Below, in pieces: positions 1 to 13,719 of a DNA stretch of 64,000 bases. The position numbers and the translations under genes are program-made. This DNA comes from Monoplex corrugatus (taxonomy: Eukaryota > Mollusca > Gastropoda > Littorinimorpha > Ranellidae): assembly GCA_030674185.1 (NCBI GenBank), contig JAPXFY010000021.1:64958711-65022710 (forward strand), written 5' to 3'. The first letter of the stretch is position 1. Every line of letters starts with the position of its first letter. Under the pieces are notes generated by a model. That model worked only from the letters and a program-made list of their open reading frames with translations. It was not told the DNA's origin and ran no database searches.

Positions 1-303
1 TGGAGTTTATTGAGGAGGGTTTAAGTGATAGAATGATCAAAGGGTATGGAGTTTATTGAGGAGAATTGAAGTGATAGGATGACCAAAGGGTGTGGAGCTT
101 ATTGAGGAGAATTGAAGTGATAGGATGACCAAAGGGTGAGGAGTTTATTGAGGAGGGATGAATGATAGGATGACCAAAGGGTGTGGAGTTTATTGAGGAG
201 GGTTTAAGTGATAGGATGACCAAAGGGTGAGGAATTTATTGAGGAGGGATGAAGTGATAGGATGACCAAAGGGTGAAGAATGTGGAGTTTATTGAGGAGG
301 GAT
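1..303. repeat. Minisatellite, about 47-bp unit
   Basis: About six head-to-tail units contain gtggagtttattgaggaggg and gataggatgaccaaagggt. It is cut by the window start and lies in the TM9SF2-like intron. Confidence 0.9.
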
Positions 304-524
304 TAAGTGTGCTGAGACAATACCATATATGCTCCACCTTAATCTGCAAACAGTTATTTGGCAGACACCTTGAACTGTACAAAACCGTGAATGCTTATAT
401 GGTTTTGAAATTGGGTGGGTGGGATTGTTGAGGAATGTACAAAACACAAAGCTAACACTACCAGAATGACTTGAACGTTAACATGGGCAGAACAGGTCAG
501 CTTTTATGTTGCAGATTGGAATTG

Positions 525-1250
525 CATAGCTGCCAACCCTCCCGAATTTTTCGGGAATGTCCCGAAATGTGTGAGCTGCCCGGAAAATCCGGTAAATCGA
601 TGAAAATTCCCGAATTTTAAATTTTCGATTTTGATATTTTATCCGGTTAGCTCTGTTTTCGTCAGAACGCGGTAAAAAGACAGCTGCGTGAAAGCGAAAC
701 TTCCGTCACACATGCGCGTGCGCAGAGGGCCATGTAAACAGCTCCTGCGCGCCAGCTTTCTTGCACAATGGCTTCGAAGAAGACAGACGCGAAAGCTGTA
801 AAAGCGAAAGCAAAAGTGAAGTTTTCGAAACATTATGCGGAAACGTACGACTTCATCACAGCCTCGGACAAAGGAGACACCTTTGCTTTCTGTAAATCGT
901 GCCGATGCGACATAAACATCGGTCATGGTGGCAAGAAAGACATCGACCTGCATGCCTCCTCAGTGAAGCACCGAAACTATTGGCAGAGTACAGCAGTGCA
1001 ACAGACTCCGAAGATCACGTCGCTTTTTGAAGGAAAGCTTACAATACATGCTTTGTTACATTTTTCAGTTTGAAATGCATGGAAATACCAGTTTAGCATC
1101 TTCATTTGATAGAAAATCTTCAGCTTCTGGGGGCGTTGCCCCCAGACCCCAACCAGGGGCGTTGCACCTGGACCCCACCGGGGGCCTTCCGCGGCCCCCG
1201 GACCCCCGCCTCTTGTCAGGAATTTTTTTTCAGGAAAGTTGGCAGCTATG
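525..1250 (+). mobile_element. hAT-like non-autonomous transposon with 6-bp TSD
   Basis: Perfect 13-bp terminal inverted repeats, CATAGCTGCCAAC and its complement, bound a 726-bp insert flanked by direct gaattg at 519-524 and 1251-1256. Inside, 768-1073 could encode a 101-residue start of a transposase-like protein. The GC-rich inner part (about 1130-1210) has a ggggcgttgcccccag motif resembling the right part of the element at 9123-9683. Superfamily placement is uncertain because classical hAT TSDs are 8 bp. Confidence 0.7.
768..1073 (+). pseudogene. Truncated transposase N-terminus with BED-like zinc finger
   Basis: The 101-residue reading frame starts MASKKTDAKAVKAKAKVKFS. It has FCKSCRCDINIGHGGKKDID and then LHASSVKHRNY, a Cys-x2-Cys...His-x5-His pattern like BED-type fingers that open hAT transposases. 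It then reads TPKITSLFE, typical of the linker after such fingers. The catalytic domain is absent, so the element is an internal-deletion derivative. Confidence 0.5.
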
Positions 1251-1841
1251 GAATTGAAACACCAGAGCTGGAGTGTGCAGCTCTGTATGAAGAACCAATC
1301 AGCCCATATAAGTAGTAGTCCCACAGTGGATAGGTCGTTGTAAGGGGTCCTGCAAGTAGCTTGTGGATAGGGGATGAAGGGAGGGAGGTTAGTTTGCCCT
1401 GTTTGGTGATACTGCTGCACCCCATGTGGCCATTTTGCATGCTAGCTGTTTGTCGTGTCCTTTTGTTCTTACGACTCATCCTGGTGTGTTTGTCCGTTGT
1501 CATTGTTTACATTCGTTTAACAGTACTGTTCGAAAAGTGATATCGGACCTGAATCAATTTTCGTTTCTATGTGTCCTGCAATTGGAAGCAATAATGGAGT
1601 CTTCTGTTCTTTCAACATGGAAGAGAAGCAGAAGTGAAACAAGCATAGAAAAAGAATCAGAAAGTGAATGAATGAAAAAGTGAATAAAGGATGAAGAAAA
1701 TGAAAGCCATTCCGTTTTTCTGTATGTGTTCTTTACTTTCAACTTGTAGTACTGTTAAATCAGATTGTAGTTTCTGTGTGGAAACAGGCAAAGGCGTCAG
1801 ACTGGTGTATATATATATATATGGATATGTGCATGTGTTTG

Positions 1842-1842
<1 letters not shown>

Positions 1843-1894
<52 letters not shown>
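1843..1894. repeat. TG microsatellite
   Basis: A near-perfect (TG)n tract about 30 bp upstream of the acceptor of the 1926 exon. Confidence 0.95.
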
Positions 1895-1897
<3 letters not shown>

Positions 1898-1925
1898 ATT
1901 AACAATCAAATAATGAATGTTGCAG

Positions 1926-1983
1926 GTGCTGTATGTATGTCTGGGAACACCTTCAGGCTATGTCTCTTCCAGACTTTACAAAA
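1926..1983 (+). CDS. TM9SF2: TM9SF2-like exon, [13 protein letters not shown] segment
   Basis: The acceptor is ttgcag before 1926 and the donor is GTGAGT from 1984. The exon reads [19 protein letters not shown] and leaves one base (A) that combines with TG of the next exon to give Met. GTP(S/A)GYV is a conserved transmembrane segment of the TM9SF family. A TG tract lies about 30 bp upstream, and the donor itself runs into TG-rich repeat. The preceding exon was not found in 1-1925. Confidence 0.9.
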
Positions 1984-2099
1984 GTGAGTTGTGTGTATGT
2001 GTGTGTGTTTGTATGTGTGTGTGTGTATGTGTGTATGTGTATGTGTGTGTGTGTGTATGTGTGTGTGTGTGTGTATGTGTGTGTATGTGTGTGTGTGTA

Positions 2100-2142
<43 letters not shown>

Positions 2143-2233
2143 TAACTGTGAAATTCTCTGTGTGTGTGTGTGTGTGTGATTCCCTCTGTGTCTATCTTGC
2201 TCGCTCACGCGCTTGCACTATCATCCTCCCCGC

Positions 2234-2298
<65 letters not shown>

Positions 2299-2464
2299 AG
2301 AAATGATGTGTGTTTGGTGTTGTGTGTTGCTACTAAAAATGAAATACTTTCTGTGTGGGTATGTGGGTGTACGTGCTGCAGGGTGACATGTTTAGTGTAA
2401 TGTATTGCTGCTAAGAAAGAAAAAGGAATCTTTTATTTAATGTTTGTTCACAGAAGTGATTTTA

Positions 2465-2548
<84 letters not shown>

Positions 2549-5500
2549 GGGGAGGAAAAAAAAGAGAGCTATATCTGTTCTGTGTTTGTTTGTGCAGTGT
2601 TTGGTGGAGAAAAGTGGAAATCTAACGTCATTCTGACAGCTTTTGTCTGCCCTGGGTAAGTACAAACTGTAGGTATACAAGTATCAATACTAACCCTTTT
2701 CAGTCCATTTTATATCCACTGGTATGTTATAATGTTGTCTGCCCTGGGTAAGTACAAACTGTAGGTATACAAGTATCAATACTAACCCTTTTCAGTCCAT
2801 TTTATATCCACTAGTATGTTATAATGTTGTCTGCCCTGGGTAAGTACAAACTGTAGGTATACAGGTATCACTACAAACCCTTTTCAGTCCATTTTATATC
2901 CGCTAGTATGTTATAATGTTGTCTGCCCTGGGTAAGTACAAACTGTAGGTATACAGGTATCACTACAAACCCTTTTCAGTCCATTTTATATCCACTAGTA
3001 CATTATAATGTATTCTGCCCTGGGTAAGCACAGACTGTTCAGGTATACACGTGTCAATAATTTAACTATTAACCCTTTGAAAGTCCCTTTTCTTACTAGT
3101 TATAACAGAAATTGAGGTCAAGGACATACCTAGAACTTGGCATGTTTATAAATAGTAATAGTTTTATTGTTTTTTGGTTTGTTTGTTGGGAACATCACAT
3201 TTAGGAAAATTTTCTTCACTCACCTTTTTTTAAATGTCTCATTTTGTACGCCATCTTGATGGCCATAGAAGCTGGCACAATTTTCACGGTGTGATGATGA
3301 TGAAGATGAGGATGATAAACATACTATGTAGTTTCATGTCATGTAGGATTGAGCCTGTCAATCAATCAGAATATATCCTGCATTGACCAGGCTTGAGAGA
3401 TACAGAAACCTGTGGTGTTGGGAGATTTAAACGTGAGAGATACAGAAACCTGTGGTGTTGGGAGATTTAAATGACATTCTCAGTGATATATCCATGAAGT
3501 GTATGAGACTGGCCCCAGTCTTCCCAGTGAGCCCATTGCACGCTCAGCTCTGGGTAGGAGTGGGTTGAAGCCGAAAAATACCATAGTGGTTTTTGAAGCT
3601 TCCAGTTGGTAGTCTGTAGTTCTACTAATCACTACACTGTGGCAACTGGTCAAATAAGACTGTTAATGCCACAAATCTCTTCATGTGTTGCAGAGTATTG
3701 ATGTTTCCTTATTGTAAATTTCAGAGTAATCTTGACCAGTTTCTCTTTATCTAACGGATGTACAAAGCACACACTATTCCTTGTTGGGTCTTTTTTCACT
3801 TCAATTCTGACTGCAGTTTATCATGCAGAAGTAACATTTACGAGGATTTTTAGAGTTTTCGTGTAAGAAAAACGGAAAAAAACACCACCACTACTAGGGA
3901 TGTCTGTTTTGTATGATAGGTAAATGTAGCTTGCCAGGTATATAGTTACATTTTGGATCTTTTTTCACATCATTTCTGACTTCTGTTTAATATTATGCTG
4001 AAGTAACATTTATGAGGATTTTTAGTTTTCCTGTAAGAAAAAAAAACAACAACTACGGATTGTGTCATGTTTAGTAGGTATCTTTATGTAAATTGCAATT
4101 GTTCAGGGCAGCCATACACTGTCTTCTGAATAATTGTGATTTCTGTGTGTTGTGTGTGCACAGAGTGGTGTTTGGGGTGTTCTTTGTGCTGAACCTGATG
4201 CTGTGGATCAAACAGTCCAGTGCTGCCATTCCATTCTCCACCCTCATCGCTCTGCTGGCTCTCTGGTTCGGCATCTCTGTGCCGCTCACCTTCGTTGGGG
4301 CTTACTTCGGCTTCCGTAGGCGGGTAAGTCATGGCTGTGAGGGGTAAACAGGAAAACAGAATCAGAATGTGTAGTTAATACACCAAGACAAGACATTCAC
4401 AAACCTTCAGCCAACTGGCCTCTGTCAAGAGAAACACAAGACGACAAGAAAACAACAAACAGCACTGTCAAGTGAAACACAAGACAACAAGAAAACAACA
4501 AACAGCGCTGTCAAGTGAAACACAACACAACAAGAAAACAACAAACAGCGCTGTCAAGTGAAACACAAGACAACAAGAAAACAACAAACAGCACTGTCAA
4601 GTGAAACACAACACAACAAGAAAACAACAAACAGCACTGTCAAGTGAAACACAAGACAACAAGAAAACAACAAACAGCACTGTCAAGTGAAACACAACAC
4701 GACAAGAAAACAACAAACAGCGCTGTCCAGTGAAACACAACACAACAAGAAAACAACAAACAGCGCTGTCAAGTGAAACACAAGACAACAAGAAAACAAC
4801 AAACAGCACTGTCAAGTGAAACACAACACGACAAGAAAACAACAAACAGCGCTGTCCAGTGAAACACAACACGACAAGAAAACAACAAACAGCGCTGTCA
4901 AGTGAAACACAACACAACAAGAAAACAACAAACAGCGCTGTCAAGTGAAACACAACACAAAGAAAACAACAAACAGCCTGTCAAGTGAAACACAGACAAC
5001 AAGAAAACAACAAACAGCGCTGTCAAGTGAAACACAACAACAAGAAAACAACAAACAGCACTGTCAAGTGAAACAACACAGACAAGAAAACAACAAACAG
5101 CAGCTGTCAAGTGAAACACAAGACAACAAGAAAACAACAAACAGCGCTGTCAAGTGAAACACAAGACGACAAGAAAACAACAAACAGCGCTGTCACAGTG
5201 AAACACAAGACAACAGAAAACAACAAACAGCGCTGTCAAGTGAAACACAAACGACAAGAAAACAACAAACAGCGCTGTCAAGTGAAACACAAGACGACAA
5301 GAAACAACAAACAGCGCTGTCCAGTGAAACACAACACAACAAGAAAACAACAAACAGCGCTGTCAAGTGAAACACAAGACACAAGAAAACAACAAACAGC
5401 GCTGTCAAGTGAAACACAAGACAACAAGAAAACAACAAACAGCGCTGTCAAGTGAAACACAAGACGACAAGAAAACAACAAACAGCGCTGTCAAGTGAAA

Positions 5501-8500
5501 ACAAAGACGACAAGAACAACAACAGCGCTGTCAAGTGAAACACAAGACAACAAGAATACAACAAACAGCGCTGTCAAGTGAAACACAAGAGAAGAAAACA
5601 ACAAACAGCGCTGTCAAGTGAAACACAAACGACAAAGAAACAGCGCTGTCAAGTGAAACACAAGAAAACAACAAACAGCGCTGTCAAGTAAAGAAACAAC
5701 AACAGGTCAGCAAACACAAGAACAACAAACACGCGCTGTCAAGTGAACCAAAAACCGCTAGTGAACAAAAGACAACAAGAAAACAACAAACAGCGCTGTC
5801 AAGTGAAACACAGACACGAACCACTGCAAGGAACACACAACAAGAACAACAACACCCTGTCAAGTGAAACACAAGACAACAAGAAACAACAAACAGCACT
5901 GTCAAGTGAAACACAACACAACAAGAAAACAACAAACAGCGCTGTCAAGTGAAACACAAGACGACAAGAAAACAACAAACAGCACTGTCAAGTGAAACAC
6001 AAGACGACAAGAAAACAACAAACAGCGCTGTCAAGTGAAACACAACACAACAAGAAAACAACAAACAGCGCTGTCAAGTGAAACACAAACAACATGAAAA
6101 CAACAAACAGCACTGTCAAGTGAAACACAAGACAACAAGAAAACAACAAACAGCACTGTCAAGTGAAACACAAGACAACAAGAAAACAACAAACAGCACT
6201 GTCAAGTGAAACACAACACAACAAGAAAACAACAAACAGCACTGTCAAGTGAAACACAACACAAGAAAACAACAAACAGCACTGTCAAGTGAAACACAAC
6301 ACAACAAGAAAAAACAAACAGCGCTGTCAAGTGAAACACAACACAACAAGAAAACAACAAACAGCGCTGTCAAGTGAAACACAACACGACAAGAAAACAA
6401 CAAACAGCACTGTCAAGTGTAACAACACAACAAGAAAACAACAAACAGCACTGTCAAGTGAAACACAACACGACAAGAAAACAACAAACAGCGCTGTCAA
6501 GTGAAACACAACACGACAAGAAAACAACAAACAGCACTGTCAAGTGAAAACACAACACAACAAGAAAACAACAAACAGCACTGTCAAATGAAACACAACA
6601 CAACAAGAAAACAACAAACAGCACTGTCAAGTGAAACACAAGACAACAAGAAAACAACAAACAGCACTGTCAAGTGAAACACAAGACATCAAGAAAACAA
6701 CAAACAGCACTGTCAAGTGAAACACAACACGACAAGAAAACAACAAACAGCGCTGTCAAGTGAAACACAAGACGACAAGAAAACAACAAACAGCGCTGTC
6801 AAGTGAAACACAACACGACAAGAAAACAACAAACAGCGCTGTCAAGTGAAACACAAGACGACAAGAAAACAACAAACAGCGCTGTCAAGTGAAACACAAG
6901 ACGACAAGAAAACAACAAACAGCGCTGTCAAGTGAAACACAACACAACAAGAAAACAACAAACAGCGCTGTCAAGTGAAACACAAGACAACAAGAAAACA
7001 ACAAACAGCGCTGTCAAGTGAAACAACACAACAAGAAAACAACAAACAGCGCTGTCAAGTGAAACACAACACAACAAGAAAACAACAAACAGCACTGTCA
7101 AGTGAAACACAAGACAACAAGAAAACAACAAACAGCACTGTCAAGTGAAACACAAACACAACAAGAAAACAACAAACAGCGCTGTCAAGTGAAACACAAG
7201 ACAACAAGAAAACAACAAACAGCACTGTCAAGTGAAACACAAGACAACAAGAAAACAACAAACAGCGCTGTCAAGTGAAACACAAGACAACAAGAAAACA
7301 ACAAACAGCACTGTCAAGTGAAACACAAGACAACAAGAAAACAACAAACAGCGCTGTCAAGTGAAACAACACGACAAGAAAACAACAAACAGCACTGTCA
7401 AGTGAAACACAACACGACAAGAAAACAACAAACAGCGCTGTCAAGTGAAACACAAGACGACAAGAAAACAACAAACAGCAAATGAAAAAATAAAGTAGAG
7501 GGAAAACAGCAAACTTTCCCTGCTGTTTCTCCTTCTGGATAAAATGGCTGGGAAGTATTTGGTGTTTTCCCCCATAGTTTTGTTTGTTGTTTGTTATCTA
7601 TAGACAGATGGTTACATTACCATGAGGGATCTTTAAGGAGTGAAAGGTTGACATGACCATCAGAGAGCTCTGTAGAGAGTGAAAAGGGTTAACACTGCCA
7701 TGAGGGCTAACATTGCTGTGAAGTGTCTGTAGGTAGTCAAGAGGGTGAACAATGCCATGAGACTTCTGTAGACAGACTGATGGTTAACATTGCCATGAGG
7801 AATCTGTAGGGAGGCGAAGGGTTAACAATACCATAATCTGTAGGTATGCAGAGGGTTAACATTGCCAAGAGGAATCTGTAGGGAAGCAGAGGGTTAACAA
7901 TACATGAGGGATCTGTAGATATGCAGAGGGTTAATATTGCCAAGAGGAATCTGTAGGAAACTGGTGGATGGGATGAGGGAGCTATTAGTTAACATTGCCA
8001 TAAGGGAACTGTGCAGTCACAGAGCTGGTGTGAAAGGGTTAATGCTGTCAGTCGAAACTGCTGATTGTATTAACACTGCTTTGAGGGATCTGAGCAGTCA
8101 GGGAGCTGGTAGATAGGATAATGGTTTGAAAGGGTTAGTGTTGTGAAACTGATGATAGTTCACAGCTCAGTGTAGGGTTTGTGTTATATTATTGCACCAA
8201 CCAAGGGAACATTAACGGTGTCATACCACTGTTTCTGTTTCAGCCCATTGAACACCCGGTGCGCACCAATCAGATCCCCCGTCAGATCCCGGACCAGTCT
8301 CTGTACACACGGCCCCTGCCTGGCATCATCATGGGCGGTGTGCTGCCTTTTGGCTGTATCTTCATCCAGCTTTTCTTCATCCTCAACTCCATCTGGTGAG
8401 TCCTCCATTTGCTCGTGTCTCTGGTTAGGTAAGGTAACGCGTGTCATGGCATCATCATGAGGTATATGGAATATTGTGCTGTATCTTCATTCAGCTTTTC

Positions 8501-11500
8501 TTATCCTCAGTTCCATCTTGCGAGTCTTCTCTGTCCAAGCACTTATGGAATTGTCAGAGTGCGGTGAATCCCTTTTGGACAAACTCTGAACTCCAAACTC
8601 TGTCCCACCCTCTTCAGTAGTGTTTTCTTGTTGGACACCCTGTCTGTTGCATTCTGTCTGTTATGATTGTCAGCAATATGTGGCGTGTTCTTCATTACTT
8701 GCTGTTCCTGTGTTCCTGACACAGTCTGTTGTGTTCTCTCTACTTCACTAGTGTTATGTGGTAAATCTTCTTTTGTCCACAATCTGTCTGACAGTCTGTC
8801 CAGGTCTGTGTGTGTCTGACATCGTGCCTGCTGTAAATCTTTCTTTGTCCACAATCTGACAGTCTGTCTAGGTCTGTGTGTGTCTGACATCATGCCTGCC
8901 GTAAATCTTTCTTTGTCCACAATCTGTCTGACAGTCTGTCCAGGTCTCTGTGTGTCTGACATCGTGCCTGCCGTAAATCTTTCTTTGTCCACAATCTGTC
9001 TGACAGTCTGTCCAGGTCTGTGTGTGTCTAACATCATGCCTGCCGTAAATCTTTCTTTGTCCACAATCTGTCTGACAATCTGTCTAGATCTGTGTGTGTC
9101 TGACATCATGCCTGCCGTAAATCAGGCATGGGAATTCTCCTCAGATCCGATATTTTCAGCGGAAATCAACCTAGTGTCCTCGGGAAAAAAAATTGAGCTC
9201 CTCGGATTCTCGAGAAAGGCAAAAAAAAAAAAAACCATTCGTAACCGTGCCGATCCAGAATTTTATAGTGCGCGATTCTGGTGTAGCGTTCAATCTTTGC
9301 AGCCGCCCGCTAATGCTGCTAGCAGCGTCCGCGCTTTCTATAGGTAGTTGCATCGCCGGGCACATCCGCTTTTGCGAGTGAGCTTTGAACGCAGCAATAC
9401 TATCCCTTCAGCGGCCATTTTTCTTTTTGAAGCATTCGAGGCAGTGAGCGGTTGCATGATTTAAAAACAATCACACATTCCAGTGAGCGATTGAAGATGT
9501 CATCAGTGGCAAGAATTGTTAATCGAATTTGAATAATTTTACAATGGAAATATGCCTGAAAGTGATGCCCAGATATGCCCAGATTGCGCAGATTTTAATG
9601 TAGCAGAACAAAATTTTCCGGGGGGCATGCCCCCGGACCCCCCTAGTTTCAGAGGATTCTCCTTATACCAATTCCCATGCCTGGTAAATCTTTCTTTGTC
9701 CACAATCTGTCTGACTGTCTGTCCAGGTCTCTGTGTGTCTGTCTGACATCGTGCTTGCCGTAAATCTTTCTTTGTCCACAATCTGTCTGACAATCTGTCT
9801 AGGTCTGTGTGTGTCTGACATCGTGCCTGCCGTAAATCTTTCTTTGTCCACAATCTGTCTGACAATCTGTCTAGGTCTGTGTGTGTCTGACATCATGCCT
9901 GCCGTAAATCTTTCTTTGTCCACAATCTGTCTGACAATCTGTCCAGGTCTCTGTGTGTCTGACATCATGCCTGCCGTAAATCTTTCTTTGTCCACAATCT
10001 GTCTGACAATCTGTCCAGGTCTCTGTGTGTCTGACATCATGCCTGCCGTAAATCTTTTTGTCCACAATCTGTCTGACAGTCTGTGTGTGTCTGACATCGT
10101 GCCTGCCGTAAATCTTTCTTTGTCCACAATCTGTCTGACAGTCTATCTATGTCTGTGTGTGTCTGACATCGTGCTTGCCGTAAATCTTTCTTTGTCCACA
10201 ATCTGTCTGACAGTCTGTCTATGTCTGTGTGTGTCTGACATCGTGCCTGCCGTAAATCTTTCTTTGTCCACAATCTGTCTGACAGTCTATGTCTGTGTGT
10301 GTCTGACATCGTGCCTGCCGTAAATCTTTCTTTGTCCACAATCTGTCTGACAATCTGTCCAGGTCTCTGTGTGTCTGACATCATGCCTGCCGTAAATCTT
10401 TTTGTCCACAATCTGTCTGACAGTCTGTGTGTGTCTGACATCGTGCCTGCCGTAAATCTTTCTTTGTCCACAATCTGTCTGACAGTCTGTCTAGGTCTGT
10501 GTGTGTCTGACATCGTGCCTGCCATAAATCTTTCTTTGTCCACAATCTGTCTGACAGTCTATCTATGTCTGTGTGTGTCTGACATCGTGCTTGCCGTAAA
10601 TCTTTCTTTGTCCACAATCTGTCTGACAGTCTGTCTATGTCTGTGTGTGTCTGACATCGTGCCTGCCGTAAATCTTTCTTTGTCCACAATCTGTCTGACA
10701 GTCTATGTCTGTGTGTGTCTGACATCGTGCCTGCCGTAAATCTTTTTTTGTCCACAATCTGTCTGACAGTCTGTCTAGGTCTATGTGTGTCTGACATCAT
10801 GCCTGCCGTAAATCTTTCTTTGTCCACAATCTGTCTGACAGTCTGTCTATGTCTGTGTGTGTCTGACATCGTGCCTGCCGTAAATCTTTCTTTGTCCACA
10901 ATCTGTCTGACAGTCTGTCTAGGTCTATGTGTGTCTGACATCGTGCCTGTCGTAAATCTTTCTTTGTCCACAATCTGACAGTCTATGTCTGTGTGTGTCT
11001 GACATCATGCCTGCCATAAATCTTTCTTTTTCCACAATCTGTCTGACAGTCTGTCCAGGTCTATGTGTGTCTGACATCATGCCTGCCATAAATCTTTCTT
11101 TGTCCACAATCTGTCTGACAGTCTGTCCAGGTCTGTGTGTGTCTGACATCATGCCTGCTGTAAATCTTTCTTTGTCCACAATCTGTCTGACAGTCTGTCC
11201 AGGTCTGTGTGTGTGTCTGACATCATGCCTGCTGTAAATCTTTCTTTGTCCACAATCTGTCTGACAGTCTGTCCAGATCTGTGTGTGTCTGACATCATGC
11301 CTGCCGTAAATCTTTCTTTGGCCACAATCTGTCTGACAGTCTGTCCAGGTCTGTGTGTGTCTGACATCATGCCGGCTGTAAATCTTTCTTTGTCCACAAT
11401 CTGTCTGACAGTCTGTCCAGGTCTCTGTGTGTCTGACATCGTGCCTGCCGTAAATCTTTCTTTGTCCACAATCTTGTCTGACATCGTGCCTGCCGTAAAT

Positions 11501-13647
11501 CTTTCTTTGTCCACAATCTGTCTGACAGTCTGTCTATGTCTGTGTGTGTCTGACATTGTGTCTACATCATCATCGGTATCAGCTTTGTTCTCTGCATGAT
11601 TGTCTTGTTGATTTTGCTTTTGTTTTTGTGTCTTTTTGTTTTAGGAATATAGACTAGGTAAAACATAGTCTAGGTAGGGCCTCAGGGCCTGTCCAGCTCA
11701 TGGGTTTATGTGCAGGCTTAACCCTTTGACTTCCACATCCTATACACCAGTATCCTGCATTGTCAACCATTCTAGCAAAGCAAAACCTTAACCCTATGTT
11801 TCCCTCACCCTTTCCACCAGCTTCCCGCAGGAAGCTGATGGATAGGGTGAGGGAGTCAAACGGTTAAGTTTTTGCAGTTGATGGATAGGATGCGGTAGTC
11901 GAAGGGTTAAGGCTTGTGCCATGATCACATACACATGGCACCTGTGACGTTAATGCATATGGAATTCATTACATACACATGGCACCTGTGACGTTAATGC
12001 ATATGGAATTCATTACATACACATGGCACCTGTGACATTAATGCATATGGAATTCATTACATACACATGGCACCTGTGACGTTAAGCATATGGAATTCAT
12101 TACATACACATGGCACCTGTGACGTTAATGCATATGGAATTCATTACATACACATGGCACCTTTGACGTTAATGCATGTGGAATTCATTACATACACATG
12201 GCACCTGTGACGTTAATGCATATGGAATTCATTACATACACATGGCACCTGTGACGTTAATGCATATGGAATTCATTACATACACATGGCACCTGTGACA
12301 TTAATGCATATGGAATTCATTACATACACATGGCACCTGTGACGTTAATGCATATGGAATTCATTACATACACATGGCACCTGTGACGTTAATGCATATG
12401 GAATTCATTACATACACATGGCACCTGTGACGTTAATGCATATGGAATTCATTACATACACATGGCACCTGTGACGTCAATGCATATGGAATTCATTACA
12501 TACACATGGCACATGTGACGTTAATGCATATGGAATTCATTACATACGTAGCAATGCCGTGCGAACCGAAACGCGACGTCAAATTTGTGGTACCAAAAAC
12601 TGGGGAAAACCGGGGCCGGCCGCAAAACTGGGGGGGTCTTCGGTTCAATCAAGTATTACTGCCTCTTTAATCGGTGTTTCATTCTTATTTTTTGTCTTAT
12701 GTGAATAAGAAATGAATAAAGATTTGAATGATTGCCTTTTTATATACTTAGAGCGAAAATGGAATTAGTTATTTGATGACAAAGTCGAAAATCCGCGCTT
12801 CGGGCGCAATCGCGGAGACGGTATGCGTTTAGAATCGAAGTTTGTTCGGGATGCTTCACTATTTCGGTCGGTACGGCTATATTTGTGAACCAATCACATT
12901 GTAATTTTGCAGCCAATGAGAATTAATGTAACAGAATGATATATCCCGACGACACCTACGTGTGCCCGTTTCGAACAGAGATCGACGCTTCCAAAGTTTT
13001 GCTTTTTTTCATCGGAAAAGTTTGCAGGCAAGTCGCCATTTTTGGAACTTGTCGTCGGCGGGATTCGATTTTACATGCTTTTTTCCATATATTAGTGTAA
13101 TATGAAATCAGTTTGATTTAAAATACGGCCGTACGCCAACTTTTTACATGAGGATCTGTACCAGATCAACGTCGGAATGTGCCGACGCCAGTAGCCTGAG
13201 TAGGCCTACAACGCGAAACAGAACGCTGTGCAAGTTTCAGCTCGGCAAGTTTTGCGCTGTCAAAGACTAGATCTAGCAATCAACAGATCAAGTTCTGTTT
13301 TATCTGTAACATTGTATTTTTCAAGAAAAGGACTACTGCGTTTGAACTCGATTCGGAGTTGTTAGCCGAAGCTTGATTTGTCAACCATTTCCTTCCCGAG
13401 GTCATGCTAATTCGCATGTCGCTGCTCACCCCATGACGGGCGAGCTTACTACTAAAAATACTATGTGATCGATGGGCTTCGCGGGGCCGTGGAAAATGGG
13501 TTTGCCCAAACAGAGGGATAACCCGCCTCCTCCAACTCTCTCTCTCACTCACTCACTCAAATTTTAAATGAATGAATAAACAGATCTAAATAAAAAAATT
13601 TTCAAATCAAACAGTTCTGTGCAAGTCATTGTACTTTCCTTGACATG

Positions 13648-13719
<72 letters not shown>

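Noticed and set aside
4415..7482. CRISPR-like regular repeats
   Set aside because: Units are head-to-tail with no unique spacers, and the genome is eukaryotic.
8880..11599. Long frames in the 72-bp array on both strands
   Set aside because: Period divisible by three; interrupted by a transposon; no coding features.
13280..13552. 90-residue minus frame in the 2.75-kb insertion
   Set aside because: No recognisable motif, and it overlaps CpG-rich unique sequence; insufficient support.
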